Assembly: GCF_003963535.1 (NCBI RefSeq)
Contig: NZ_CP034539.1
Span: 5,394,001-5,458,000, forward strand
Direction of reading: 5' to 3'
DNA length: 64,000 nt
Origin: Streptomyces cyaneochromogenes
GTDB lineage: Bacteria; Actinomycetota; Actinomycetes; Streptomycetales; Streptomycetaceae
Shown here: positions 36,267 through 43,714 of the stretch, in pieces
Layout: the number at the start of each line of letters is the position of its first letter
Position numbering within the stretch: the stretch's first letter is position 1
Made by a program: the position numbers and the translations under genes
Notes under the pieces: model-generated
What the model was told of the DNA's origin: nothing
Database searches by the model: none
Seen by the model: only the letters and a program-made list of their open reading frames with translations

Positions 36267-36440
36267 CTAGCTCCAGCCGCTGTCGCCGAGCGGGGCGTCG
36301 ACGGCGCTTGCGGAACCGGTGTTTCCGGCCACTACTGCCGCCGGCGCACCGTCCGCGCCCCGCGCGGCGACCGAGTGCACACCACTGGCAAGCCCGGCAG
36401 TCACCAGGAGAGCAAAAACGGCAAACATGGACTTCTTCAT
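36267..36440 (-). CDS. Small secreted peptide at the head of the NRPS operon, 57 aa
   Basis: ATG 36440 follows GGGGGAAG by 5 nt, a strong site. The product starts MKKSMFAVFALLVTAGLASG, a clean signal peptide with probable cleavage after SVAA or nearby. The mature part is about 30 residues, Gly/Ala/Ser-rich and Cys-free (AAVVAGNTGSASAVDAPLGD, then SGWS). It lies 45 bp upstream of the carrier gene on the same strand and so seems to be the first gene of the operon. I know no role for such a peptide in NRPS clusters. The longer overlapping frame lacks a ribosome site. Confidence 0.65.
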   Translation of the reverse strand: MKKSMFAVFALLVTAGLASGVHSVAARGADGAPAAVVAGNTGSASAVDAPLGDSGWS

Positions 36441-36584
36441 GGAAACTTCCCCCAGAATCGAGACACCGCATGACCGGCCGACCGTAAAATCAGCCCTTTC
36501 ACGATGTTGTAATCCCGCCTGCATGGTCGTCCAGGGACGTCGTCCCGCATGATGATGCGAACAGGAAACTGCAGGGGGGACGAA
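36441..36584. promoter_or_regulatory. Divergent promoter region between NRPS operon and regulator
   Basis: The 144 bp separate the first NRPS-operon gene from the LuxR-type regulator, so both promoters must lie here. It is relatively AT-rich around 36480-36520. No confident -35/-10 pair or operator repeat was found by eye. Confidence 0.55.
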
Positions 36585-37628
36585 ATGGACAAAATCCTTG
36601 AATCCGATCCTTCGTTGCTTCTCCGGGGACTCTCGCCGGACCATATTCGGCTTTATCACTGGGGAGCGACCCAGGCCTTTTTCACGGCGAAAGAAGCCGC
36701 GATGGTCCTGGACATCAGCGAATCCGAGGCGGCCGAGGCCATCGAAGCCCTGAAGGGATTCCACCTGATCGGCCAGGTGAACGACTCGGAAAATCTCGAC
36801 GGGATGTGCGACCGCGGCCCCTGGTGGCGCGCCGTCCACCCGCACTTGGCCACCGCCCACATGGCGAGCGCGGAATCACGGCTGCGCCGGCGGCTCTACG
36901 AGCTGGACGCGCGGCGCGACTTAGTGACCGCCCTCGCCTCGTCCTACCCGGCTCGCCCCCACCGCGGGTCCCAGCCGCCCGAGGCGATCGAGGTGGTCGA
37001 CTCGCTCGACGACGTGATCACACTGATCGAGCAGGCCAGCGCCGAGTGCGAGCAGGAGATGATCACCTGCCAGCCCGGTGGCGGCCGTCCCACGGCGGAA
37101 CTGGAGCAGGCCGTGGCCCGGGACACCGCGCTGCTGGGCCGAGGGGTGCGGATGCGCACGCTCTACCAGCACTCCGCCCGGCGGCACGCGCCCACCCAGG
37201 CCTATGTGGACCGGATCGCCCCCGCGGGCGCCGAGGTCCGCACGATGACCGACCTGTTCGGGCGGCTCATCGCCTTTGACCGCAGGATCGCCTTCATCCC
37301 CCACCATCAACGCCGGGGTGGGGCGGTGGTGCTGCGCTCCCCCGCCGCCGTGGCGTTCCTGTGCGAGGCCTTCGACCGCGCCTGGGACCACGCCACCCCG
37401 TTCTGCGGGGCCGAACGCACCGAGGCCGCAGTCGACGGCCTGCGCCAGGGCATCCTGCGACTGCTGAGCAAGGGCCTGAAGGACGAGGTGATCGCCCGCC
37501 GTCTGGGCATCTCGCTGCGCACCTGCCGCAAACACATAGCGGACCTCTTCCAGGAGCTGCACGCCGAGAGCCGCTTCCAGGCGGGCTACCTCGCGGCCAC
37601 CCACGACCTGCTGCGGGACACCCCCTAG
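36585..37628 (+). CDS. LuxR-family transcriptional regulator with TTA codon, 347 aa
   Basis: ATG 36585 follows AGGGGGGA by 4 nt. Residues about 20-70 look like an N-terminal winged helix (FFTAKEAAMVLDISESEAAE). The middle has a phospholipase-D-like sensor region typical of streptomycete HTH regulators with this build. Residues about 285-340 are a LuxR-type HTH (LLSKGLKDEVIARRLGISLR then TCRKHIADLFQEL). Codon 113 (36921-36923) is TTA, so translation should depend on the bldA tRNA. It is transcribed away from the NRPS operon across a 144-bp spacer and is the obvious candidate activator. Confidence 0.9.
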   Translation: MDKILESDPSLLLRGLSPDHIRLYHWGATQAFFTAKEAAMVLDISESEAAEAIEALKGFHLIGQVNDSENLDGMCDRGPWWRAVHPHLATAHMASAESRLRRRLYELDARRDLVTALASSYPARPHRGSQPPEAIEVVDSLDDVITLIEQASAECEQEMITCQPGGGRPTAELEQAVARDTALLGRGVRMRTLYQHSARRHAPTQAYVDRIAPAGAEVRTMTDLFGRLIAFDRRIAFIPHHQRRGGAVVLRSPAAVAFLCEAFDRAWDHATPFCGAERTEAAVDGLRQGILRLLSKGLKDEVIARRLGISLRTCRKHIADLFQELHAESRFQAGYLAATHDLLRDTP

Positions 37629-37862
37629 AGCCAATGCCGTTGTCTTGGTTTGCGGGCGTACGGTAAGGGTCTGCTGACCTGGGTGTATCCGCCGGAGTTG
37701 GTGGATCGTGCGGTGGCGGCCTTTGGTCGTAAGGAGCACCGCAGGCGTCTGCTGCCGGCCCGGGTGATGGTGTACTTCGTGCTCGGGCCGGCCCTGTTTG
37801 TCGTCGGCGCCGTATCTGGAGGTGATGCGGCGTTTGGTCGAGGGCAGGGCCCGCAGTCCGTA
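37626..37862 (+). pseudogene. IS4-family transposase N-terminal relic
   Basis: Reads LLTWVYPPELVDRAVAAFGR then RRRLLPARVMVYFVLGPALF, the N-terminal domain of streptomycete IS4 transposases. A frameshift near 37805 moves the continuation (YLEVMRRLVEGRAR) to another frame, and a stop follows. The catalytic part is absent. It begins at the 3' end of the regulator gene and marks one border of the NRPS island. Confidence 0.75.
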
Positions 37863-38162
37863 GCCGGCCTCCGCGGCCTGTTCGCCGAAGAAGCGCCGGG
37901 ACCGATCTCCTGCCGCGTCAGGCGCCGTCCGGTGGACGACACCTCGGCCAGGATTCCGGCACAGCCGCCCAAACACTCCCCGGGGAATGACCCGCTCCAT
38001 CCCGTCGTCCCCAGGTTCCTGACGGACTGTTGCCTTCCAAGCGGCCGTCGGCCCGGATCACCGCGGCATCGAGAGGTGGCCTCCGGGCTGGATGACCTTG
38101 TCCGCTCCGAGCGGGCGAAGCATCACAAGGGCAACTCCGCGCACCACAACGAGGAGCCCACG
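37863..38162. other. Decayed DNA between IS4 relic and tRNA-Gly copy 4
   Basis: No frame shows convincing codon bias or a known family. It is probably remnant sequence of lost mobile DNA. Confidence 0.45.
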
Positions 38163-38196
38163 CGCGCTCTCAGCTTGGGAAGCGACGGCGCTTGCG
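38163..38196 (-). repeat. tRNA-Gly(CCC) 3' part, attachment-site copy 4 (short)
   Basis: CGCGCTCTCAGCTTGGGAAG plus GACGGCGCTTGCG is identical to copy 5 over 34 bp, including 13 bp beyond the tRNA part. The T-arm distal half and acceptor strand are missing. About 110 bp further right, TTGTCCG...AGGGCACGC and GGGCACGA also match the flank of copy 5, so both arose from the same type of junction. Confidence 0.75.
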
Positions 38197-38459
38197 TGGC
38201 CGTATGGCCGCTGACCTGGGTAGATGCGCTACGCAGCGGCAGGGGTGAGGGTCTTTTGGCACCGCTGGTGACCGAGGTTGTCCGCTCTGAAGGGCACGCT
38301 ATGGGCACGACGGGCGAGAGGTGGACGACCATGGAGGCGCGCCCCCGCTGCCCCCGCCGCGGGACGTGGGCTCGCGGCGCACGACCTGCTTCCCGTGCGG
38401 GCGCTCATGGTCGATCGGGCGTAGTAGGTGTTCGAGCCGACCGGCACGCTTTCACGTGA

Positions 38460-38810
38460 TCAGCTGGCACCGGGGACGGAATTTCCGGGCGCTTCATGCC
38501 CGGCCCGGCGGTACTCGGCGTTGATGCGCTGAGCTTCCTCGAGCTGGTCCTCAAGGATGACGATGCGGCAAGCGGCCTCGATCGGGGTGCCCCTGTCGAC
38601 GAGCTCGCGGGCGCGCGCCGCGATCCGGAGTTGGTAGCGGGAGTAACGGCGGTGTCCGCCCTCCGAGCGCAGCGGCGTGATCAGACGAGCCTCACCGATG
38701 GCTCGGAGGAAGGCCGGGGTGGTGCCGAGCATCTCGGCGGCCCGCCCCATCGTGTATGCGGGGTAGTCGTCGTCGTCCAGACGATCACTGAGGGGGATAT
38801 CTGCTGTCAT
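38460..38810 (-). CDS. MerR-like DNA-binding regulator, 116 aa
   Basis: ATG 38810 follows GAGGTG by 2-4 nt. The region YTMGRAAEMLGTTPAFLRAI then GEARLITPLRSEGGHRRYSR is the winged helix of MerR regulators, and residues 75-105 form the short coiled coil (AACRIVILEDQLEEAQRINA). There is no C-terminal metal or drug domain, so it is a minimal MerR-like protein. Closely similar proteins accompany cold shock and helicase genes in Streptomyces, which agrees with the genes at 40-42 kb. A perfect 32-bp palindrome lies 26 bp upstream and could be its operator. Confidence 0.88.
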   Translation of the reverse strand: MTADIPLSDRLDDDDYPAYTMGRAAEMLGTTPAFLRAIGEARLITPLRSEGGHRRYSRYQLRIAARARELVDRGTPIEAACRIVILEDQLEEAQRINAEYRRAGHEAPGNSVPGAS

Positions 38811-38835
38811 GTCACCTCGTTGTGCAACGCGTCGA

Positions 38836-38867
38836 GGGGCCCTGGTGCCGTACGGCACCAGGGCCCC
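38836..38867. repeat. Perfect 32-bp palindrome upstream of the MerR-like gene
   Basis: GGGGCCCTGGTGCCGT followed immediately by its exact reverse complement, with no loop base. It lies 26 bp before the ATG on the gene's 5' side. It has no T-run on either strand. It may be an operator for autoregulation, a leader hairpin or a terminator for transcription entering from upstream. Confidence 0.8.
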
Positions 38868-39417
38868 GAAGGAAATTCAACACCATCTGTCGGCCCTAAT
38901 GCTGTGCCGACCTTCTGTTTCCGCTACCAGCCCTGCAGAAGGGGGGTGCGGGGATCGCGGCTGCGTGACCGGGGACCACCTTCCAATCCGGGGTCTTGCG
39001 GTACCCGGGGCGAGTGCTTCTCGGACCGGGCGATCCTGATGGCGTCTGCTCCTCCGTCCTTATCTCCGAACTTGATGAACTGGTACTTGCGGTACTGCTC
39101 GGTGGTGCTGTTGGCGGCCCCTCGACCTGCGAGCCGCCCAGTGCGGTCCTCAGCCCCGTCACCGTCCTGCGAAAACCTTGGCTTCGGGACTCCAGAACCG
39201 CACTGACCTGCGAACCTCATGTACTGCAACCCGCCAGTTCGTGTCTGCCGGGCTTCGCTCGACCGATGTCTACGAGAAAAAGGCTAACCGCGCCAGAGCT
39301 CAATGTCTACTCTGGCAAGAACAGATTTAAGCCTTGTGGGGGAACAGGTAGCTTGCGACCTGCAGCAACGGATGGCGGCCTGGCGGTCCAGCCGCGGAGA
39401 ACGGACGGCGAGACAGC
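38868..39417. other. Intergenic region without a recognisable gene
   Basis: Some 550 bp of lower GC. Short frames on both strands lack codon bias and ribosome sites. It probably contains the promoter of the MerR-like gene. Confidence 0.5.
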
Positions 39418-39457
39418 CGTGAGGGCCCTGCCGACACATGTCGGCAGGGCCCTCACG
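39418..39457 (-). terminator. Terminator of the cold-shock helicase operon
   Basis: Perfect stem GTGAGGGCCCTGCCGACA / TGTCGGCAGGGCCCTCAC with a 2-nt loop (one further C-G pair outside), 31 bp after the stop of the 103-aa gene on the minus strand. Confidence 0.8.
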
Positions 39458-39487
39458 GGGATCCTGATGGCGGTTTGCCGCCCGTCC

Positions 39488-39799
39488 TCATCCGTCCAGG
39501 GCGGCGGCGCCGAGCAATGCCGACGCGGACTGGAGGGGAGAGGGGACAGGCACTGGCGTGGCGTCGGGGTGGGCGTGGCAGGTGAAGCCGAGGCGGGTCA
39601 TGGCCCGGATGACTTCGCCGCCGGTGAAGTCGCGGCGGTCCTGTCGGGTGATGACCTGTCCGACCTGCTTGACGGGGTAGCGGCGGCGGCCGATGGTCAC
39701 GGACTCACCCGTGATGAGCTCGGGCGTGATGCCTTTCATCGAGGCCAGCACTCCGCTTTTGGTCAGGTCGAACGGGTACCGGGCGATGACACAGCGCAT
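39488..39799 (-). CDS. Conserved hypothetical protein of the helicase operon, 103 aa
   Basis: ATG 39799 follows GAGGG by about 6 nt; the longer frame overlaps the CBS gene and is not used. The sequence MRCVIARYPFDLTKSGVLAS then VTIGRRRYPVKQVGQVITRQ and DRRDFTGGEVIRAMTRLGFT is conserved beside DEAD-box helicase genes in Streptomyces, but no biochemical role is known. It is small, basic, soluble, and has no catalytic motif. The first 37 nt overlap the end of the CBS gene in another frame. Confidence 0.8.
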   Translation of the reverse strand: MRCVIARYPFDLTKSGVLASMKGITPELITGESVTIGRRRYPVKQVGQVITRQDRRDFTGGEVIRAMTRLGFTCHAHPDATPVPVPSPLQSASALLGAAALDG

Positions 39800-40125
39800 G
39801 ATGCCCTCACAGGGAAGAAGAACGGGCTGGGAGAAGGAGAACCGGCTGATCGGGGGAGGCGATCCGCGAGGACGTCCCGTAGCCGGATCTGGTCCGTGTA
39901 CGTAGAACTGCCGCGGTGGACGGCGAGTTCGGCCAGGGTGATCGAGCCCGTGCACTGGTCGTCTCCGTCGCACAGGAGGAGGCACTCGACACCGGCACTG
40001 GCCATGACGGACAGGGCGACCTCGACGGTCATGTCGTCACTGACCCGAGGCCCGTCCGCCGCCATGTCGTCGGCGCTCATGGGGGAGAGGACCGCCTGTC
40101 GTCGCTGCGTCTGAACCGGTGTCAA
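39763..40125 (-). CDS. CBS-domain protein, second CBS motif lost, 120 aa
   Basis: TTG 40125 follows GAGGAGG by 5 nt and is the better start; an internal ATG (MSADDMAADG) is possible. Residues 20-85 form one CBS motif (DDMTVEVALSVMASAGVECL then DQCTGSITLAELAV). Such proteins normally carry a pair that binds adenine nucleotides. Here the second half is replaced by PRSAGSPSPSPFFFPVRASC and a stop inside the next gene, so a frameshift or deletion is likely. It lies 41 bp after the helicase gene. Function may be reduced. Confidence 0.7.
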   Translation of the reverse strand: MTPVQTQRRQAVLSPMSADDMAADGPRVSDDMTVEVALSVMASAGVECLLLCDGDDQCTGSITLAELAVHRGSSTYTDQIRLRDVLADRLPRSAGSPSPSPFFFPVRASCAVSSPGTRST

Positions 40126-40166
40126 AGCGGCCTCCTCGGAGTTGGGTGAGTGTCTGATCGATGCCC

Positions 40167-41660
40167 CTAGGCCGCCGGGTCGAAGGCGGGCCGCTGTGCC
40201 CTGCGCCGCTTCGCCTGTCCGGTGGGGCGCCCTTGGGCGGAGCGGTCGCGGCGGCCTCGGAACGAGGGAGGCGCGGAGGACACGGCACGGCGGGGGCGTG
40301 CCACGGCCGGTGCGGTGATGACGACAGGAACACCGGAAGGGGCCTGGGCGCCTGTGATGCGGGTCAGCTCCGCCTCACCGGACCGTACGGCGATGATCTG
40401 CGGGGTGATGCCGGCCGACGCCATCAGGCGGTTCATGCCGCGGCGCTGGCCGGGGGTCACCAGGGTGACGACGCTGCCGGACTCTCCGGCGCGGGCGGTA
40501 CGGCCGCCGCGGTGCAGGTAGTCCTTGTGGTCGGTGGGCGGATCGACGTTGACGACGAGGTCGAGGCCCGCCACGTGGATGCCGCGGGCCGCGACGTTGG
40601 TCGCCACCAGTACCGTCACGTGTCCGGTCTTGAACTGGGCGAGGGTCCGCGTGCGCTGCGGTTGGGACTTGCCACCGTGCAGGGCCGCGGCGCGGACGCC
40701 GCTGTTCAGCAGGTGCTTGGTCAGCCGGTCCACGGCGTGCTTGGTGTCCAGGAACATGATCACGCGGCCGTCTCGTGCCGCGATCTCGGTGGTCGTACGG
40801 TGCTTGTCCGCCTCGTGCACGTGGAGCACGTGGTGCTCCATCGTGGTGACCGCTCCCGCGGACGGGTCGACGGAGTGGACCACCGGGTCGGTCAGGTAGC
40901 GGCGGACGAGCAGGTCGACGTTGCGGTCCAGCGTGGCGGAGAAGAGCATCCGCTGCCCTCCGGGGCGCACCTGGTCGAGCAGCGCGGTGACCTGGGGCAT
41001 GAAACCCATGTCGGCCATCTGGTCGGCCTCGTCGAGGACGGTGATGGCGATGTCGTCCAGTCGGCAGTCGCCCCGGACGATGAGGTCCTTGAGTCGCCCC
41101 GGGGTCGCGACGACGACCTCCGCGCCGGCGCGGAGTGCACCGGCCTGTTTGCCGATCGACATCCCGCCGACCACGGTGGCCAGCCGCAGACTCACGGAGC
41201 GGGCGTACGGGGTGAGCGCGTCGGTGACCTGCTGGGCCAGCTCGCGGGTGGGTACGAGGACCAGGGCCAGCGGCTGTCGTGGCTCGGCGCGGCGGCCCGC
41301 GGTACGAGCCAGTACCGCCAGGCCGAAGGCGAGGGTCTTGCCCGAACCGGTGCGGCCGCGGCCCAGCACGTCACGGCCGGCAAGGGAGTTGGGCAGGGTC
41401 GCCCCCTGGATGGGGAACGGTACGGTCAAGCCCTCGTGACCGAGCGCGGCCAGCAGCGGCGCGGGCAGGGCGAGGTCGGCGAACGACTCGACGGCGGGCA
41501 GCGCGGGCGTGACCGTCACCGGCAGCGCGAACTCGCCCTGGGGTGCGCTCTGCCGGCGATCGTTGCCCTTGGAGCGCCGGGGAGCCCCCGAGCGCTTGGC
41601 GGCGGAACCCCGGGCGCGGTCGTTGGTACGGGTCGTGCGGGCGGTGCGTGCGCGGTTCAA
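40167..41660 (-). CDS. DEAD-box RNA helicase, 497 aa
   Basis: TTG 41660 with GGAAAGG 6 nt upstream is chosen; the frame before it is leader sequence. ATP-dependent RNA unwinding protein with a basic N-terminal tail. Motifs are in order: FPIQGATLPNSLAGRDVLG (Q motif region), GRTGSGKT (I), PTRELAQQ (Ia), TPGRL (Ib), VLDEAD (II), SAT (III), HRGGRTARAG (VI). The C-terminal tail is basic (QAKRRRAQRP). The gene follows the cold shock gene on the same strand, separated by a strong hairpin, so it probably helps RNA folding in the cold. Cytoplasmic. Confidence 0.94.
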   Translation of the reverse strand: MNRARTARTTRTNDRARGSAAKRSGAPRRSKGNDRRQSAPQGEFALPVTVTPALPAVESFADLALPAPLLAALGHEGLTVPFPIQGATLPNSLAGRDVLGRGRTGSGKTLAFGLAVLARTAGRRAEPRQPLALVLVPTRELAQQVTDALTPYARSVSLRLATVVGGMSIGKQAGALRAGAEVVVATPGRLKDLIVRGDCRLDDIAITVLDEADQMADMGFMPQVTALLDQVRPGGQRMLFSATLDRNVDLLVRRYLTDPVVHSVDPSAGAVTTMEHHVLHVHEADKHRTTTEIAARDGRVIMFLDTKHAVDRLTKHLLNSGVRAAALHGGKSQPQRTRTLAQFKTGHVTVLVATNVAARGIHVAGLDLVVNVDPPTDHKDYLHRGGRTARAGESGSVVTLVTPGQRRGMNRLMASAGITPQIIAVRSGEAELTRITGAQAPSGVPVVITAPAVARPRRAVSSAPPSFRGRRDRSAQGRPTGQAKRRRAQRPAFDPAA

Positions 41661-41844
41661 GCGGAACCTTTCCTCGATGTGAGCACGTAGGCACGTAGCA
41701 AGGAATTTCCGCAGCAAAATGAACGGCGCAGAGAATCGCGAGAACGAGCCGGAGATGATGGGCGCCGAGTCGTATCGACGGGGGGGATACGTCACCCTTT
41801 GGTGATGGGGTGGGTCTTCCCGTCACGCGCCCTGAAATGCGGCG

Positions 41845-41880
41845 AGCTGGGGCCCGCACCCCAAGGTGCGGGCCCCAGCT
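41845..41880 (-). terminator. Terminator of the cold shock gene
   Basis: Perfect 16-bp stem AGCTGGGGCCCGCACC / GGTGCGGGCCCCAGCT with a CCAA loop, 24 bp past the stop codon. It separates the cold shock transcript from the helicase gene; partial read-through is possible. Confidence 0.85.
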
Positions 41881-41904
41881 GCGAAGTATGCGTTGCTGCC
41901 GGTG

Positions 41905-42108
41905 TCAGGCGGGAACGATGTTCTCGGCCGTCGGGCCCTTCTGGCCCTGCGCGATGTCGAACGACACCTTCTGGCCTTCCAGCAGCTCACGGAAGCCCTG
42001 GGTGGCGATGTTCGAGTAGTGGGCGAAGACGTCGGCGCCGCCGCCGTCCTGCTCGATGAAGCCGAAGCCCTTTTCCGCGTTGAACCACTTCACGGTGCCA
42101 GTAGCCAT
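41905..42108 (-). CDS. Cold shock protein, 67 aa
   Basis: Single-strand RNA/DNA-binding OB-fold protein that acts as RNA chaperone. The complete family sequence is visible: [17 protein letters not shown] with RNP1 (KGFGFI) and VFAHYSNI (RNP2 region), ending [13 protein letters not shown] 42108 follows GGAG by 7 nt. Its leader is about 115 nt from the predicted promoter at 42231-42260, in the range of regulated cold-shock mRNA leaders. A perfect hairpin ends it. Confidence 0.96.
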   Translation of the reverse strand: MATGTVKWFNAEKGFGFIEQDGGGADVFAHYSNIATQGFRELLEGQKVSFDIAQGQKGPTAENIVPA

Positions 42109-42230
42109 TTCATTTCTCCTTCGGAGACGATGTCCGGAATTCACCCTGTGCGGATTCCGCGTCGCCGTGCTGATTACCCCGTCGGAAAATGAACCTTCTG
42201 GCAACCACACCTGCAACTGAGATCGACGTT

Positions 42231-42260
42231 AGCATGACGCGGTCGGCTCTGCGTGGTCAA
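42231..42260 (-). promoter_or_regulatory. Candidate promoter of the cold shock gene
   Basis: On the minus strand TTGACC is followed after 18 bp by CATGCT, close to the vegetative sigma consensus (TTGACN, TANNNT). Transcription would begin near 42224 and give a leader of roughly 115 nt. Confidence 0.5.
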
Positions 42261-42588
42261 TGATTCCGCTCGGGTTGGCGGTCCAGGAATACTCGCCGTG
42301 TGCCGCACCTATTTCTCACTTCACGGATACAGATATTGATCCGCACGGATGCAGTGTTCCTGCCGAACCCTTCCGGCCACAGGGCCACGACCTCCGTCGA
42401 TGAGCTGTGCGCCGCTGCCATCGTCATCAACGGATGGGACAACGGCGAACGCGCCGGTACCTCACTATCGCGATGAAGGTCACATCGGCCCAGAAGAGAC
42501 GACGCCGATGGCAGCGCGTGCGGTCCGGGCGCGGTCGGCTTGCTCGCCGATGACGCCGTGTCACGTCGTCCTTCGTGTGCGGCATCTC
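42261..42588. other. Intergenic region upstream of the cold shock gene
   Basis: No gene-like frame. It separates the cold shock promoter from the end of the DUF5990 gene. Confidence 0.5.
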
Positions 42589-43056
42589 CTAGTCGGCGCG
42601 TTCGGCGGTCCAGGTGATGTGCGGGGGCTCGACTCGTGCGCACAGGGGCCCGCCCTGCCCGTCGGTCAGACCGAGGCGTCCGACCAGCAGCCCGTCGCGT
42701 GCGGCGGCGGCGAGTACGTCGGCGGGTATGACGTCGAGCAGGAGCTTGGCACGGCGGAACATCGTGAAGGTGCCCGACTCGTCGACCGTGCCCCACGACA
42801 GGTAGATGAACCGCCGGCCCAGACGGTCCTGCACGTAGGGGCCTTTGACCTCGGTGCCGGTCGGCGAAGCGCTCGTGGTGCACTCCAGGGTCCATGTCGC
42901 GGACGGTGCGTCGCCGGGCTGCGGCGCGAGGAGTTCGGCCGGACGGTCGCGACGTTGCACGGCGACGTGGATGTTGCCGTACGCCGGGACCGTGCCGTCG
43001 ACGGAGGCTGGGCAGGCTAGGCCGGGCAGGTCGACGGCGTCGATGCGGATGCGCAT
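42589..43056 (-). CDS. DUF5990 family protein, 155 aa
   Basis: ATG 43056 (MRIRIDAVDLPGLACP) is chosen as the family's usual N-terminus; ATG 43065 nine bases upstream is nearer the GGGGG and cannot be excluded. The body NIHVAVQRRDRPAELLAPQP, then GPYVQDRLGRRFIYLSWGTV and MFRRAKLLLDVIP, fits DUF5990, an actinobacterial family of unknown function, over its full length. It is soluble with no signal peptide. It stands alone between the cold shock locus and tRNA-Gly copy 5. Confidence 0.82.
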   Translation of the reverse strand: MRIRIDAVDLPGLACPASVDGTVPAYGNIHVAVQRRDRPAELLAPQPGDAPSATWTLECTTSASPTGTEVKGPYVQDRLGRRFIYLSWGTVDESGTFTMFRRAKLLLDVIPADVLAAAARDGLLVGRLGLTDGQGGPLCARVEPPHITWTAERAD

Positions 43057-43242
43057 GGCGGCCATCATCCCCCAGGGGGCGTGTTTGCCTCGTGCGTTGA
43101 CCACGGGGCTCTCACATGCTCCTGCCGGGACGGTGGTGGTGCCGCCGAACTGACCGATGCACCTGCTGCACGCACAGGGGCGCGCCAGCCTCAAATCAGT
43201 GTGGACAAGACAACACCAGGCCACTGACCTGGGGTTCCATCA

Positions 43243-43301
43243 TGGAGCGGGTGACGAGAATCGAACTCGCGCTCTCAGCTTGGGAAGCGACGGCGCTTGC
43301 G
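43243..43301 (-). repeat. tRNA-Gly(CCC) 3' end, attachment-site copy 5
   Basis: The 46-bp tRNA part (43243-43288) is identical to copy 2 at 12603-12648, and bases 43268-43301 are identical to copy 4. CTGACCTGG lies 21 bp to the left, as beside copy 1, and TGACCTG lies shortly to the right. There is no 5' tRNA half, so this is an att junction. Confidence 0.82.
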
Positions 43302-43647
43302 GGACAACACGGTAGGTGACCTGCGGCAATTCATCGCGTGCGTGTTGTCGCGCGAGCCTGGGCGCACCGCTGTCGACCGTGATTGTCCGTGCTTGAGGGC
43401 ACGCGGTGGGCACGAGACCGAGGAACGGCGGACCGAGTCCCGTCTCGGCGGACTCTTCGCTCGACTCGGCCGGATGGCGTGTCCGGCGCGAGGTGCGCTG
43501 CGCAGTTGCACACTTCTCTGACGAGGCGTGCACCTGACGGTGTCCCGACCGCATCCGGGCCGACGCGGCGCTACGCCCCCGTCCGCCTCCGGGGCGGGCG
43601 TAGCCTCGAAGGCGCCGAGGGCTTCTCGTGTGCCGGCTCATGTGCCG
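43302..43647. other. Attachment-site right flank and upstream DNA
   Basis: The part 43360-43430 (GCACCGCTG, ATTGTCCG, AGGGCACGC, GGGCACGA in order) matches the flank of copy 4 at about 38260-38310. No gene-like frame was found. Confidence 0.5.
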
Positions 43648-43675
43648 AGTGCCGTTCTCGGCGAACGACGACGCC
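43648..43675 (+). promoter_or_regulatory. 28-bp inverted-repeat element, copy upstream of GNAT-like gene
   Basis: AGTGCCGT, 12-bp spacer TCTCGGCGAACG, ACGACGCC. Same geometry and spacer core (CGGCG) as the copies at 46087, 46799, 51764 and 52251. It ends 39 bp before the ATG at 43715. The leader that follows (CCCGGGGCAGGGTTCGC) is shared with the gene at 52315. Confidence 0.65.
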
Positions 43676-43714
43676 GGGCCGGACCCCGTCCGGGCCCGGG
43701 GCAGGGTTCGCCTC

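Noticed and set aside
42257-42895. Minus-strand frame of 212 codons upstream of the cold shock gene
   Set aside because: It overlaps the DUF5990 gene in another frame and the low-GC intergenic part; composition is Arg/His/Pro-rich shadow sequence.
38163-43301. The 5.1-kb stretch between att copies 4 and 5 as a complete integrative element
   Set aside because: It has no integrase, excisionase, replication or transfer gene. Its content looks chromosomal (cold shock, helicase), so only the junctions are mobile scars.
43648-43675. 28-bp element as a standard SigB-type promoter
   Set aside because: Only the 52251 copy resembles GNNT-N14-GGGTAC (GTGT, then GAATAC); the other four have GACGAC or GACGGC there. 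I therefore list it as an element of unknown type.
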